A stretch of DNA of 37,695 nucleotides, from positions 1 to 37,695 of the forward strand of contig JAEUQQ010000555.1 of NCBI GenBank assembly GCA_016789685.1, in the 5' to 3' direction. The position numbers were made by a program, and so were the translations under genes. Each line of letters begins with the position of its first letter. Within the stretch, counting starts at the first letter, position 1. Under the pieces are notes generated by a model. That model had not been told where the DNA came from. It saw only the letters and a list, made by a program, of their open reading frames with translations, and searched no databases. Shown in pieces: positions 1-7,771 of this stretch. This DNA is from Acidobacteriota bacterium. Its GTDB lineage: Bacteria; Acidobacteriota; Vicinamibacteria; Vicinamibacterales; JAFNAJ01.

Positions 1-1
1 G

Positions 2-358
2 TGGACGCCGCAGATCATCGGAGCGCCCCTGACCCCGGCGGAACCCGTGCAGGGGTTCCTGTGGAATGGCAGTCAACCGACGCAGTTCTTCAGGGGCCAG
101 TTCACCAACAGCGCGAACTTCTACACCGACGGAAGCCTTGATCGTCGGTACAATTTCTATCCAAGCCAAGGGGCCCTCTTCCGATCATCCAGCTACGACC
201 TCCTGGTCACTGGTGCGCTGACGCTGAGTCCTGCGACGCCCCTGCCGTTGGCGCCCCCGCCGCCTCCCCCGACGACGGTTCCGGAGCCGATGACCCTGAC
301 GCTGCTGGCGCTCGGCTGCGCGGGGATGGTCGTGCGGCAGCGCAGGCGCCGGCAGTAG
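2..358 (+). CDS. C-terminal part of a PEP-CTERM anchored exported protein (5' end outside window)
   Basis: The reading frame is open from the left edge, so this is the 3' end of a longer gene. The last residues form a PEP-CTERM sorting signal: VPEP, then a short hydrophobic stretch (TLTLLALGCAGMVV), then a basic tail (RQRRRRQ). Known PEP-CTERM proteins are exported, processed by an exosortase and linked to extracellular polysaccharide in Gram-negative bacteria. A proline-rich linker (PLPLAPPPPPPTT) precedes the signal. The visible upstream part is rich in Asn, Ser, Phe and Tyr, as in secreted proteins, but I recognise no domain in it. The sorting signal is clear; the function of the mature protein is unknown. 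Confidence 0.8.
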   Translation, partial: WTPQIIGAPLTPAEPVQGFLWNGSQPTQFFRGQFTNSANFYTDGSLDRRYNFYPSQGALFRSSSYDLLVTGALTLSPATPLPLAPPPPPPTTVPEPMTLTLLALGCAGMVVRQRRRRQ

Positions 359-379
359 GACTCGCGGACTCGCCGTCGC

Positions 380-793
380 TCAGGACGCCGGCGGCGAGTC
401 TACCGGTCCCAGCAGGTCCCACCTGTTGCCTTCCAGGTCCAGGAAGACCGCGATCCGCCCGTACGGTTCGTCGCGTGGCTCCGTGACGAACCGCACGCCC
501 GCGGCGGCCATCCGCCGATACGCCACGTCGAAGTCGTCAACGCGCAGGAACAGGCCGACTCGGCCAGCGAACTGCTGACCCACGGCGGCGGCCTGGTGCT
601 CGCCGTCGGCTCGCGCGAGCAGGATGCCGGTCTGCCCCCCGGCCGGTCGAACGACGACCCACCGCTTGGGCCGGCCGTCGTTGGTCATGGATGGGGTGTC
701 TTCGACGAGCTCGAACTGCAGGACGTCGACGAAGAAGCGGATCGCTGCGTCGTAGTCGCGAACGACGAGCGCGACCAGGTCGAGATGGGCCAT
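380..793 (-). CDS. VOC-family (glyoxalase/bleomycin-resistance-like) protein
   Basis: A 137-residue protein of the vicinal oxygen chelate fold. It begins MAHLDLVALVVRDYDAAIRF, the usual first strand and helix of a single-domain VOC protein, and ends with a second module (VGLFLRVDDFDVAYRRM, then FLDLEGNRWDLLGP). The family uses paired beta-alpha-beta-beta-beta modules to bind a metal; activities include glyoxalase, dioxygenase and antibiotic binding. The frame is open about 41 codons further upstream, but homology begins at this ATG, so I place the start at 793. There is no Shine-Dalgarno sequence; a TAGTCT hexamer lies 8 nt upstream, suggesting a leaderless message. Neighbours on both sides are transcribed the other way, so it is a single gene. 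The substrate cannot be told. Confidence 0.85.
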   Translation of the reverse strand: MAHLDLVALVVRDYDAAIRFFVDVLQFELVEDTPSMTNDGRPKRWVVVRPAGGQTGILLARADGEHQAAAVGQQFAGRVGLFLRVDDFDVAYRRMAAAGVRFVTEPRDEPYGRIAVFLDLEGNRWDLLGPVDSPPAS

Positions 794-801
794 GGGCCGA
801 C

Positions 802-807
802 AGACTA
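802..807 (-). promoter_or_regulatory. Candidate -10 element (TAGTCT) of the VOC gene
   Basis: On the minus strand TAGTCT ends 8 nt before the ATG at 793, and no ribosome binding site is visible. This is one of several such arrangements in the window. No convincing -35 was identified. Confidence 0.3.
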
Positions 808-932
808 CATGACCAGCTGTCGCCGCGGGCGCCGATGTCGCGAACCGGGAGGTCGTACCGGGCAGGCCGTGGTAGGGTGATCCGCGCCGTGCGTCGATCC
901 GGCGCGCCGATTCCACACCGAGGTCGTGTCCT

Positions 933-1736
933 ATGCGCCTGTTCCCTGACCTGTCGCGTTACGCACTCGCCACGCTGACCGTGCTCGTGCTCACGCCGAT
1001 CGTGGTGTCGGCCCAGGATGCCCCGCCGCAGAGACCGCGTCCCCAGGAGACCGAAGTGTGGCAGCCGGTGCCGCCCGTGGTCGCCCCGGGCACGACGGAT
1101 GCGGCCGCGCCCGCCGATGCCCTCGTGCTCTTCGACGGCACGACCCTCGACGAGTGGGTGAACTCGAAAGACGCGTCGCCCGCAAGGTGGACCGTGGCCG
1201 ACGGCGCGATGACCGTCGTCAAGTCGGTGGGCAACATCCAGACGAAGCGCAGCTTCCGCAGCTACCAGCTGCACATCGAGTGGCGCATCCCGGTTGGCAT
1301 CACGGGCAAGGGACAGGGACGCGGCAACAGCGGCGTCTTCCTCGCGTCGACGGGCAAGGGCGATGCGGGCTACGAGATCCAGGTGCTCGACTCGTACGAG
1401 AACGAGACCTACGTCAACGGGCAGGCGGGGTCGATCTACAAGCAGCGCATTCCGCTCGTGAACGCGAACCGGAAGCCGGGCGAATGGCAGGCGTTCGACA
1501 TTGTCTGGACGGCGCCGACGTGGAAGGCCGACGGCACGCTCGGGAGCCCGGCATACGTCACGGCCTTCCACAACGGCGTGCTGATCCACGACCACGTCGC
1601 GCTCGACGGCGAGACGGTGTTCATCGGGAAACCGAGCTACAAGCCGTACGACCGCGCGCCGATCATGTTGCAGTCGCACGGCGATCCGAGCGAGCCCATC
1701 AGCTTCCGCAACATCTGGCTTCGCGAACTGAAGTAG
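933..1736 (+). CDS. Secreted DUF1080 / 3-keto-disaccharide hydrolase family protein
   Basis: A 267-residue exported protein. Residues 1-27 are a Sec signal peptide (hydrophobic core ALATLTVLVLTPIVV, ending near SAQ). The PF06439 domain starts near residue 62 with the hallmark FDGTTLDEW and continues through WTVADGAM, a GNSGVFL segment, YEIQVLDSY and a C-terminal strand near IMLQSHGDP. The fold is a concanavalin-like sandwich. Characterised family members act on 3-keto glycosides (hydrolase or lyase/hydratase chemistry). A Gfo/Idh/MocA dehydrogenase and an AP-endonuclease-2-type isomerase lie about 850 bp and more downstream on the other strand; these families often accompany DUF1080 proteins. 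It is transcribed alone. The family is certain; the exact substrate is not. Confidence 0.9.
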   Translation: MRLFPDLSRYALATLTVLVLTPIVVSAQDAPPQRPRPQETEVWQPVPPVVAPGTTDAAAPADALVLFDGTTLDEWVNSKDASPARWTVADGAMTVVKSVGNIQTKRSFRSYQLHIEWRIPVGITGKGQGRGNSGVFLASTGKGDAGYEIQVLDSYENETYVNGQAGSIYKQRIPLVNANRKPGEWQAFDIVWTAPTWKADGTLGSPAYVTAFHNGVLIHDHVALDGETVFIGKPSYKPYDRAPIMLQSHGDPSEPISFRNIWLRELK

Positions 1737-1778
1737 GGCCTGCCGCCTCCCGCCATCGCCATCGGCCGCTCAAGTTGT

Positions 1779-1787
1779 GTATATACT
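1779..1787 (+). promoter_or_regulatory. Promoter and candidate autoregulatory palindrome of brnTA
   Basis: GTATATAC (1779-1786) is a perfect 8-bp palindrome overlapping a -10-like TATACT (1782-1787). The hexamer ends 6 nt before the GTG start of brnT, so the transcript is probably leaderless. BrnA antitoxins are known to repress their own promoter; that BrnA binds this palindrome is inference. Confidence 0.45.
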
Positions 1788-1793
1788 GAATGC

Positions 1794-2080
1794 GTGTTCG
1801 ACTGGGATCCACGGAAGGCGGATGCCAACGCGGCCAAGCACGGCGTGACGTTCGAAGCGGCCATGACCGTCTTCCTGGATCCCGTCGCGCTGGATGGCCC
1901 TGACCTCGCACACTCCGCGCTCGAAGCCCGCGTCTGCGGCTGGGTCGAGCAGCGGACGGTCGAGTGCTGATGGTCGCGTACACGCTCCGGAGAGGGAATG
2001 GCGATGCCGAGAAAGTCCGTCTCATCAGCGCGCGGCGCGCGAGCCGCCGTGAGCGCGCGGCGTACGACGCGCACGATTGA
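1794..2080 (+). pseudogene. brnT: brnT toxin gene disrupted by a frameshift
   Basis: BrnT is a RelE-like ribonuclease toxin paired with BrnA. Translation from the GTG at 1794 gives FDWDPRKADANAAKHGVTF and TVFLDPVALDGPDLAHS, the conserved N-terminal half, then reaches a stop at 1968-1970. The C-terminal half is intact in another frame: GRAADGRVLMVAYTLRR, then [19 protein letters not shown], ending at 2078-2080. Joining the halves needs one missing base near 1925-1940 and would give about 95 residues, the usual length. As read, the toxin is truncated and lacks the conserved RRASRRER region, so it should be inactive. A sequencing or assembly error is possible. The gene overlaps the start of brnA. 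Confidence 0.8.
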
Positions 2081-2297
2081 CTTCGGGGACATTCCAGACG
2101 CGTCGTCAGAACAGCTTGCGGCGATGCGCCGAGTCGGCCGGCCGCCGCTCGGCGACGCGCCCCGGCAGTTGATCGCGATTCGCGTCGACGCTGCCGTGCT
2201 CGAGCAGTTCAGGAAGGAGGCCCGGCGCCGACGGGTCGGCTACCAGACGCTGATCAACGAGGTGTTGGCGCACCACGTGCGGACGAACGTCGCCTGA
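2004..2297 (+). CDS. brnA: BrnA-type antitoxin
   Basis: A small basic protein with the C-terminal DNA-binding core of BrnA antitoxins: [10 protein letters not shown], then [18 protein letters not shown], then [15 protein letters not shown], a ribbon-helix-helix arrangement. The segment [18 protein letters not shown] before it is typical of one BrnA subgroup. Start choice: ATG 2004 sits 7 nt after AGGG within GGAGAGGG; ATG 1998 is too close to that site; a GTG at 2049 is also possible. The known role is to neutralise BrnT and repress the operon. The antitoxin frame is complete although the toxin frame is broken. Confidence 0.82.
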   Translation: MPRKSVSSARGARAAVSARRTTRTIDFGDIPDASSEQLAAMRRVGRPPLGDAPRQLIAIRVDAAVLEQFRKEARRRRVGYQTLINEVLAHHVRTNVA

Positions 2298-2502
2298 TCC
2301 AGGAAGCCACCGGTCCCTGCGCCACGGGAAGCGCGACCAGCATGCCGATGCGATCGCCGATCACATCGGCACGCAGCACCTTGATGGCCACATCGCGATC
2401 CAGTCGCGGATCGCGGGCGCGATACACCGCGCCCATCCCGCCCTGGCCCAGCAGATCGAGAATTTCGTACGGACCGACACGGGAGCCGCACGACAGGGTC
2501 AT
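2254..2502 (-). pseudogene. Remnant of a Ser/Thr protein kinase gene (N-terminal lobe only)
   Basis: From the ATG at 2502 the translation starts like a bacterial Hanks-type kinase: [20 protein letters not shown] (glycine-rich loop, residues 11-30), then [16 protein letters not shown] with the VAIK lysine near residue 41. After about 46 residues similarity stops and the frame runs into sequence antisense to brnA, ending at 2254. No alpha-C helix, HRD, DFG or C-lobe is present, so no active kinase can be made. The break lies about 60 nt past the brnA stop codon, suggesting that acquisition or rearrangement of the brnTA module removed the rest. Confidence 0.7.
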
Positions 2503-2585
2503 GTGGGGAGAAGGGGATTATCGCCGATCACACCCGGGAAGTGGCATCCGATGCCGCGGCGACCGCCGGAGGACGTTCGGTGCCC

Positions 2586-3815
2586 TCAGGCTTTCAGCCC
2601 CTTCAGGTCCACGTCCATCCGCTTGTTCTCTTTGATCACCGCCTCCATCGTCAGGCGCGTGCGGCGGGCGGCGGCTTCGTAGCCGAGGACGCACGCGAGC
2701 ACGCCGTCTACTGCGCGGGCACAGGTGTCGTTCGCGAACTCTCCGGACGTGACCTCGCGGTAGAAGCGCGCGATGTTGGCCTCGGCGCCGGTGGTGTAGA
2801 GATTTTCGATCGCTCCGCCGCCGTAGTGGCCGGTGCCGCCGCGCACGTACGAGCGGCCCCAGTAGTTCATCAGGGCGTTGGCCAGCGTGCCGTGAATTGC
2901 CATGCTGAGTTCGTTCGTGCCGTTGTTGCTCAGGGCCTGACCGGCGTGCTGGTGCAGCAGGCCGCCGGCGTACTCGTAGATGAGGGCGCACACGTCACGC
3001 GCGTCGCCGTGGGCATCGGGCCGGCAGATGTCAGAGGCGCCGGTTGCGGCAACGGGTCGCCTGCCAAGGGTCCATATCGCGGCATCGATCGCGTGGATGT
3101 CGAAGTTGCCGATGTAGTCGCAGCTCAACGCGACGTCGTTCACCCAGACGAGCCCGCTCAGCCGGCTCTCGAGGTTCGCGGTCTTCGGCGGGTCCTTCTG
3201 CTGCCCGCAATGACCGGTGGTGACCACGCGCGCGATCCTGCCGAGTCCGCCCGCGCGGACGCGGTTCGCGACCTCGATGTTGATCGGATGCGTCGGCACC
3301 TGGTAGTCGACGAGGAAGCACCGCCGCGCGCGCGTGGCCTGTGCGCCGGTGGCCAACACCCGCAGCGCGCCTGGAACATCGGCGGCCACGGGCTTCGCCA
3401 TGTAGACGTGCAGGCCGGCGTCAACCGCGGCCTGCACCTGCTCGGGGATGAAGTACGGCGGGGTCTCGACGGCGACGGCCTCGACGCCGCTCTCGATGAC
3501 GCGCTTGTACCCCGAGAGTCCCGAGAAGCGACGCGCGCGATCCACGCCCAGTTCGTCGCCGCACTTGTCGGCGGTCGCCTGGAAGTAGTCGGCCACCGCC
3601 CACATGTCGTAGCCGCCGTGTGCCTGGAACAGCCTGGCGATCCAGCCGCCACGTCCTCCGTTGCCGATCACGCCCAGCTTGATCTTGCGCGTGAACGTCG
3701 GCGGCGTGTCCTGTGCGGATGCTGGCCAGGCGTGTGAGGACGAGGCCACCGCCGCCGCAACGGCGCCGCCGATGAAGCGGCGTCGCGACAGACCAGATTC
3801 GAATGGGGTGTGCAT
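2586..3815 (-). CDS. Tat-exported Gfo/Idh/MocA family oxidoreductase
   Basis: A 409-residue NAD(P)-dependent sugar oxidoreductase. The N-terminus has a twin-arginine signal (SRRRFIGG, then an alanine-rich core ending at SAQ), so it is probably exported folded with its cofactor. The Rossmann domain starts at LGVIGNGGRGG; a VETPP segment and MAKPVA, the family's equivalent of the EKP signature, follow. The C-terminal half has the alpha/beta substrate domain, including an HAIDAAIW helix. Start 3815 is chosen because AGGAG lies 7 nt upstream and the signal peptide begins there; an in-frame ATG at 3836 is less likely. It is the last gene of a five-gene operon, 50 nt after the exported isomerase. 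Some relatives are glycoside 3-dehydrogenases or GH109 enzymes; the substrate is not established. Confidence 0.88.
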   Translation of the reverse strand: MHTPFESGLSRRRFIGGAVAAAVASSSHAWPASAQDTPPTFTRKIKLGVIGNGGRGGWIARLFQAHGGYDMWAVADYFQATADKCGDELGVDRARRFSGLSGYKRVIESGVEAVAVETPPYFIPEQVQAAVDAGLHVYMAKPVAADVPGALRVLATGAQATRARRCFLVDYQVPTHPINIEVANRVRAGGLGRIARVVTTGHCGQQKDPPKTANLESRLSGLVWVNDVALSCDYIGNFDIHAIDAAIWTLGRRPVAATGASDICRPDAHGDARDVCALIYEYAGGLLHQHAGQALSNNGTNELSMAIHGTLANALMNYWGRSYVRGGTGHYGGGAIENLYTTGAEANIARFYREVTSGEFANDTCARAVDGVLACVLGYEAAARRTRLTMEAVIKENKRMDVDLKGLKA

Positions 3816-3865
3816 GGGGCTCTCCTGGGCGAGCAATACGCGGTCGTACGTGCGAGCCGAAGGGC

Positions 3866-4774
3866 CTATCGCAGCGCGAACACGCGTTCGGCGTATTCGC
3901 GGCCCATCCGCAGGTTCTCCAGCAGTGGCCGGCTGACGACGGTCTCCGGGTGATACGCGAGCTCGACGACGAGCAATGGATCGATCGTCATCGCCTTCAG
4001 TGCGCTGGCGATGGGGCGGTAGTCCACGTCACCCTCGCCGAAGCTCTCCTGCCACCGCTTCTTCGTCGAGCTGCGCAAGTGCAGGCTTGCCACGCGCGGT
4101 CCCGCGGCCCGCAGCAGCGCCAGCGGATCCTGGTCGCCCTGGTGCACCCAGTCGATGTCGAGGGCGACGTGGACGCGACGCGGGTCGGTGTTGCGCAGCA
4201 TGTGCCACCATTCCCTCGCCTGGCTCCGCATCTCGGGGGTGTGGTTGTGCGTCCAGTACTCGACGTCGATCTCGCCCAGCGCGGCTCCCACCCGATTCTG
4301 CATCCGCGCCTGCACGGCGAGTTCATCGTCGGTCTTCTCCGCGCTGGCAGCCTTGGGACTCGGGTTGCCGACGATGGCGCGGCAGCCGACGGCGCGGCAG
4401 GCCTTCGCGATGTCGATCGAGCGGGCGATGGTGTCGTCGGCCAGCCGTTCCTCGTGCATCGCGCCACCGACGTAGATCGAGGGCATCGACAACCCGCGCT
4501 TCGCGAGCCCGTCGAGCACGCGGCTGCGCAGGTCGGGCGTCATGAAGGGGTCGCTCAACTCGATCGTGCCGAAGCCCGCGTCACGAACGGTGTCGAAGAA
4601 CGTGTCGATGCCCTCGGCCAGCGTCTGCTTCAGGCGTGCCTGCTGCTGGATGTAGATGTAGCCCTCGACCGAGAGCGGTGAGGGCGTCGCGCGCCCCTGG
4701 CCCAGCACGCGCGCCGATGGCCAGGCCGACAGGGTGAGGAGTGACCCGAACAGCCGACGACGACTGAGCTTCAT
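3866..4774 (-). CDS. Tat-exported sugar phosphate isomerase/epimerase-like TIM-barrel protein
   Basis: A 302-residue AP-endonuclease-2-family (xylose-isomerase-like) TIM barrel. The N-terminus MKLSRRRLFGSLL with the following hydrophobic stretch is a twin-arginine signal. Barrel segments visible are FGTIELSD, MPSIYVGGAMH, CRAIVGNPSP, VEYWTHNHTPEM, VHVALDIDWVHQGDQDP, VASLHLRS and LLVVELAYHPE. The E, D, H and E residues at strand ends fit the usual divalent-metal site. Start 4774 is fixed by a good Shine-Dalgarno (AGGAG) and by the ATGA overlap with the preceding MBL gene. Families of this fold isomerise, epimerise or cleave keto sugars. Being exported next to an exported Gfo/Idh/MocA enzyme suggests both act outside the cytoplasm on an oxidised sugar. 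Confidence 0.85.
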   Translation of the reverse strand: MKLSRRRLFGSLLTLSAWPSARVLGQGRATPSPLSVEGYIYIQQQARLKQTLAEGIDTFFDTVRDAGFGTIELSDPFMTPDLRSRVLDGLAKRGLSMPSIYVGGAMHEERLADDTIARSIDIAKACRAVGCRAIVGNPSPKAASAEKTDDELAVQARMQNRVGAALGEIDVEYWTHNHTPEMRSQAREWWHMLRNTDPRRVHVALDIDWVHQGDQDPLALLRAAGPRVASLHLRSSTKKRWQESFGEGDVDYRPIASALKAMTIDPLLVVELAYHPETVVSRPLLENLRMGREYAERVFALR

Positions 4775-5631
4775 GGTGTGCTCCTGGACGTGCGTCGCGC
4801 CGAGAGCGCGCTCGTATCCCACCGTTCACCGCATCGCATCACCTGGTACGCCTGCCCGACGCGATCGCATGCCGCAACGAAGTCACGCGGGTCTGCGGTG
4901 TTGAACGTGAACATCTCGTAGTGACACGGGATCACGACGCCGGCGCCCACAGCCTTGCCGAGCGCAGCGGCTTCTTCGGCGTCCAGGTTCCCGGCCACCT
5001 GGCGCTCGGGCGCCCGCCCGTTGATCGGCAACAGCGCGACATCGATTGCAAACGCACGCAGCCGCTCCTCCATGCCGTCGTACAGCACCGTGTCGCCGCT
5101 GTGGTAGAGCGTCCAGTCGTCGCAGTGGATCACGTAGCCGACGAATCGCGGATCGAGCGTCTCGTGCGCGGCGGGCACGGCCTCGATGCGGAAGCCGGCA
5201 AGCTCGACGTGATCGCCCACCGTCAGCCCGATCGGCGCCGCGGCACCGGCAGGAAGCCGTTCGACGGTCACGCCGCGGTTGGCCTCGGCGATGACGACGG
5301 CGGTCGCCGGATTGGCCCGCAGCAGCGGCATCAGCGTCTCGGCATCGAGGTGATCGGTGTGGGCGTGGCTCGACGTGACCACGTCGATGAAATCGAGCTG
5401 CGCAGGATCGACAACGCGTCGCGTCATGCGCACGTGCAGTTTTCCGGTGTCGGCGTACTTCTTCGTCAGCGAGTCAGACAGGTAGGGATCGAGCAGCAGG
5501 TGGCGGCCGCGCCACTGCACCAGGAAGCCGCTCTGGCCGAGCCACCACAGGCGGACGTGGTCGTCCATCAGCCCGGCGGTCGCGCGGATATGGGCGACGA
5601 GCGCGGCGTCTGACGCGACCGGCTCGATCAT
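4771..5631 (-). CDS. UlaG-like metallo-beta-lactamase-fold hydrolase
   Basis: A 286-residue MBL-fold protein. LWWLGQSGFLVQWRGRHLLLD is followed by DPYLSDSL, then the metal motif SSHAHTDHLDAE (HxHxDH), a YHSGDTV strand and the late histidine in PCHYEMF. This layout matches the UlaG (L-ascorbate-6-phosphate lactonase) branch, which opens lactone rings or cleaves phosphoesters. The start at 5631 overlaps the stop of the MetE-like gene (TGA 5628-5630 on the minus strand) as ATGA, and its own stop overlaps the isomerase start the same way, so the three are translationally coupled. The frame is open about 125 codons further upstream, but that part is antisense-frame noise inside the MetE-like gene. 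No signal peptide; probably cytoplasmic. Confidence 0.88.
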   Translation of the reverse strand: MIEPVASDAALVAHIRATAGLMDDHVRLWWLGQSGFLVQWRGRHLLLDPYLSDSLTKKYADTGKLHVRMTRRVVDPAQLDFIDVVTSSHAHTDHLDAETLMPLLRANPATAVVIAEANRGVTVERLPAGAAAPIGLTVGDHVELAGFRIEAVPAAHETLDPRFVGYVIHCDDWTLYHSGDTVLYDGMEERLRAFAIDVALLPINGRAPERQVAGNLDAEEAAALGKAVGAGVVIPCHYEMFTFNTADPRDFVAACDRVGQAYQVMRCGERWDTSALSARRTSRSTP

Positions 5632-6668
5632 CCGAGTCCCAGCTCGCGGCGCACGATCGCGACGCCCTCGACCATCGATGCCAGCTTTCGCCGTGCCGCC
5701 CAGCGGGCGGTCTGGCTCAGGCCGCAGTCGGGTGCGAGCGAGAGCCGTTCTGCTGGTGCGAATGCCAGGCAGCGGCGGACACGATCGGCGACGTCGGTCA
5801 GGGTCTCGATGTAGTAGCTCTTCACATCGATGATGCCGATGGCGACGTCCATGCGCTTCGCGATCGGCCCGATGATCTCGAGTTCGCTCAACTCGCGGCT
5901 GGCCATCTCGACGTGCAGTTCGTCGACGTGCATCTCGAGAAATGCGGGGAAGAGGCAGGCGTAGCGGCGCGGAGCGACGGCGCGGCCCTTGTAGTTCCCG
6001 AAGCACAGGTGCGTGCCCAGGCGGACGCGGCCCACGGCAGGCTCGACGGTCTTGTTGAAGAGCGCCACCAGTGTCGCCGGATCCTCCTTGTGCCCGTAGC
6101 AGCTCATCGACGGTTCATCGACGCAGATCTCGCGGCAGCCAGCCTCGATCAGGGTCTCGAGTTCGCGGCGGACGATGGGCACGAGTGCCTGCGCGACCGC
6201 AGCCCGTGTCGGATACTGCGCGTTCGGGAGGAGTCGGCCGCTGAGCGTGTACGGCCCAGGCACGCTCACCTTCAGGGCCGTGCCTGGCGGCGCGATACGA
6301 CACAGGCGACGGTATTCCTCGAGTGTGCCCAGGCCACGTGGCGCAGCGAGTTCGCCGACGATCTCGTGCTTGCCGCGCTGATCGTGTCCCGGAGGGCCGA
6401 AGCGTCGCGGCGGCAACGGTTCTGGAGCGATGCCACTCAGAAAACCGTAGAACGACAGGTTGAAATCGAGTCGGGTCTGCTCGCCGTCGGTCACGACATC
6501 GAGGCCGGCGTCGAGCTGGTCTTTCACGGCCGCCGCCACGGCGTCGTCGAGCAGCTCGTTGAGGTCGTCGGGCCCGAAGGCGTCGAGGTGCTGCGACGCC
6601 AGCTCCAGCCATCCGGGGAAGGGATAGCTGCCGACGACCGTGGTACGCAGCGGAGGCGATGTCGGCAT
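5628..6668 (-). CDS. MetE C-terminal-domain-like (cobalamin-independent methionine synthase family) methyltransferase
   Basis: A 346-residue protein with the catalytic barrel of MetE but no N-terminal folate domain. It opens RTTVVGSYPFPGWL, continues with LDVVTDGEQTR, KVSVPGPYTLSG, ICVDEPSM, GTHLCFGN, HVEMASRE, IGIIDVKSYYIET and LSLAPDCGLSQ. The His and Cys of HLC, the Glu of HVEMAS and the Cys of DCGL match the zinc ligands of MetE, so a thiol methyl-transfer reaction is chemically possible. Short 'core' MetE-like proteins can use methyl donors other than methyl-folate. It sits between a sugar dehydrogenase (3 nt gap) and an MBL hydrolase (ATGA overlap), an unexpected context for methionine synthesis. 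Its true substrate is open. Confidence 0.85.
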   Translation of the reverse strand: MPTSPPLRTTVVGSYPFPGWLELASQHLDAFGPDDLNELLDDAVAAAVKDQLDAGLDVVTDGEQTRLDFNLSFYGFLSGIAPEPLPPRRFGPPGHDQRGKHEIVGELAAPRGLGTLEEYRRLCRIAPPGTALKVSVPGPYTLSGRLLPNAQYPTRAAVAQALVPIVRRELETLIEAGCREICVDEPSMSCYGHKEDPATLVALFNKTVEPAVGRVRLGTHLCFGNYKGRAVAPRRYACLFPAFLEMHVDELHVEMASRELSELEIIGPIAKRMDVAIGIIDVKSYYIETLTDVADRVRRCLAFAPAERLSLAPDCGLSQTARWAARRKLASMVEGVAIVRRELGLG

Positions 6669-6671
6669 GGC

Positions 6672-7712
6672 TCAGATCCTCACGCGCACCCAGCGGCCGC
6701 GTTGCATCGATTGATAGCCGGCATCGAGCACGCAGTTGACGATGTAGCCGTCTTCATACGTTTCGCGCGGCGTGACACCCTCGCGCACGCACTCGACGAA
6801 GTGCCGCATCTCGGCCTGGTAGCCGTAGGTGAACGCTTCTTCGGGCAACGGACGCGTCCAGCCCACGTCGGAATCGGCCTTCTCGACCACGTAGCCGGCC
6901 GGCGACGTCGTGAACGCGCTGATCGGCGTGCCGCGCGTGACGTCGGTGAAGACCGAGCCCTCGCTCCCGTGGATCTCGTTGCGCAGGTCGAGTCCGCCCT
7001 TGGTCGTCCACGACAGCTCGCAGTGGCCGATGCCGCCGCTGGCGAACTTGAGCACGAGCAGCGCGTTGTCTTCACCCGTGGTCTTGCCGTGGTGCACCAG
7101 CGTCGCGCCCCAGGCCATGACTTCGACGATCGGATCGTCCTTGCCGAAGAAATAGCGGGCCGCGGCGATGCAGTGGCAGCCGAGATCGTGCATCGCGCCG
7201 CCGCCCGTGCGCGCCGCGTCCCAGAAGTGCGGGCTGTGCGGCCCGCTGTGCGACTCGCGCGATCGCACCCAGAGCACTTTGCCAATGCCTCCGGCGGCGA
7301 TCATCTCGCGGGCCTTGACGACCGCGGGGGCAAACACCTCGGTCTCGGCGTAGCCGTGCATCGCGCCAGAGCGCTTCGCGGCCGTGAGCATCGCCTTCGC
7401 CTCGCCGCGCGTGCGTGCCAGCGGCTTCGTGCACACCTGGTGGCGCTTGGCTTTCGACAGTGCCAGCGACACGGCGACGTGTTCCTCGTTCGGCAGGGCG
7501 ATGACGTAGAGATCGATGTCGTCGCGCTGGATCAGCTTCTCGAGGTTGGTGGTCGGCTCCGGGATGTCCCACGTGCGCGCGAACGCGGCGGCGCGGCGTT
7601 TCGAGCGCGAGTAGTTCGCGACGACGCGCTGATGCCGCACGTTGGCCAGACCCTGCAGGTAGAAGCCGGCAACGAACCCCGACCCGAGCATCGCAATGCG
7701 GACCTCGTGCAT
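6672..7712 (-). CDS. Cytoplasmic Gfo/Idh/MocA family oxidoreductase
   Basis: A 346-residue NAD(P)-dependent dehydrogenase with no signal peptide. The Rossmann start is RIAMLGSGFVAGFYLQGL; LYVIALPNEEH and VCTKPLARTRGEA (the EKP-like lysine region) follow. In the substrate domain, GGGAMHDLGCHCIAAARYF carries the conserved aspartate and histidine. The C-terminus includes GYQAEMRHFVECV and ends RGRWVRVRI. Start 7712 is chosen because homology begins at MHEVRIA; the frame is open 14 codons upstream. It is the first gene of a five-gene leftward operon and lies behind a 13-bp motif shared with the divergent operon. It probably oxidises or reduces a sugar or polyol hydroxyl; the substrate is unknown. 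Confidence 0.88.
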   Translation of the reverse strand: MHEVRIAMLGSGFVAGFYLQGLANVRHQRVVANYSRSKRRAAAFARTWDIPEPTTNLEKLIQRDDIDLYVIALPNEEHVAVSLALSKAKRHQVCTKPLARTRGEAKAMLTAAKRSGAMHGYAETEVFAPAVVKAREMIAAGGIGKVLWVRSRESHSGPHSPHFWDAARTGGGAMHDLGCHCIAAARYFFGKDDPIVEVMAWGATLVHHGKTTGEDNALLVLKFASGGIGHCELSWTTKGGLDLRNEIHGSEGSVFTDVTRGTPISAFTTSPAGYVVEKADSDVGWTRPLPEEAFTYGYQAEMRHFVECVREGVTPRETYEDGYIVNCVLDAGYQSMQRGRWVRVRI

Positions 7713-7771
7713 GGCGCTAGTCTGCGCCGGGGCCGGAAGGCGCCGGAAGCACAAAGCGCGTCAGCCAGCCA

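Noticed and set aside
5632-6006. Upstream extension of the MBL hydrolase frame by 125 codons
   Set aside because: It is arginine-rich noise overlapping the MetE-like gene; MBL homology begins at the ATG at 5631, which makes an ATGA overlap.
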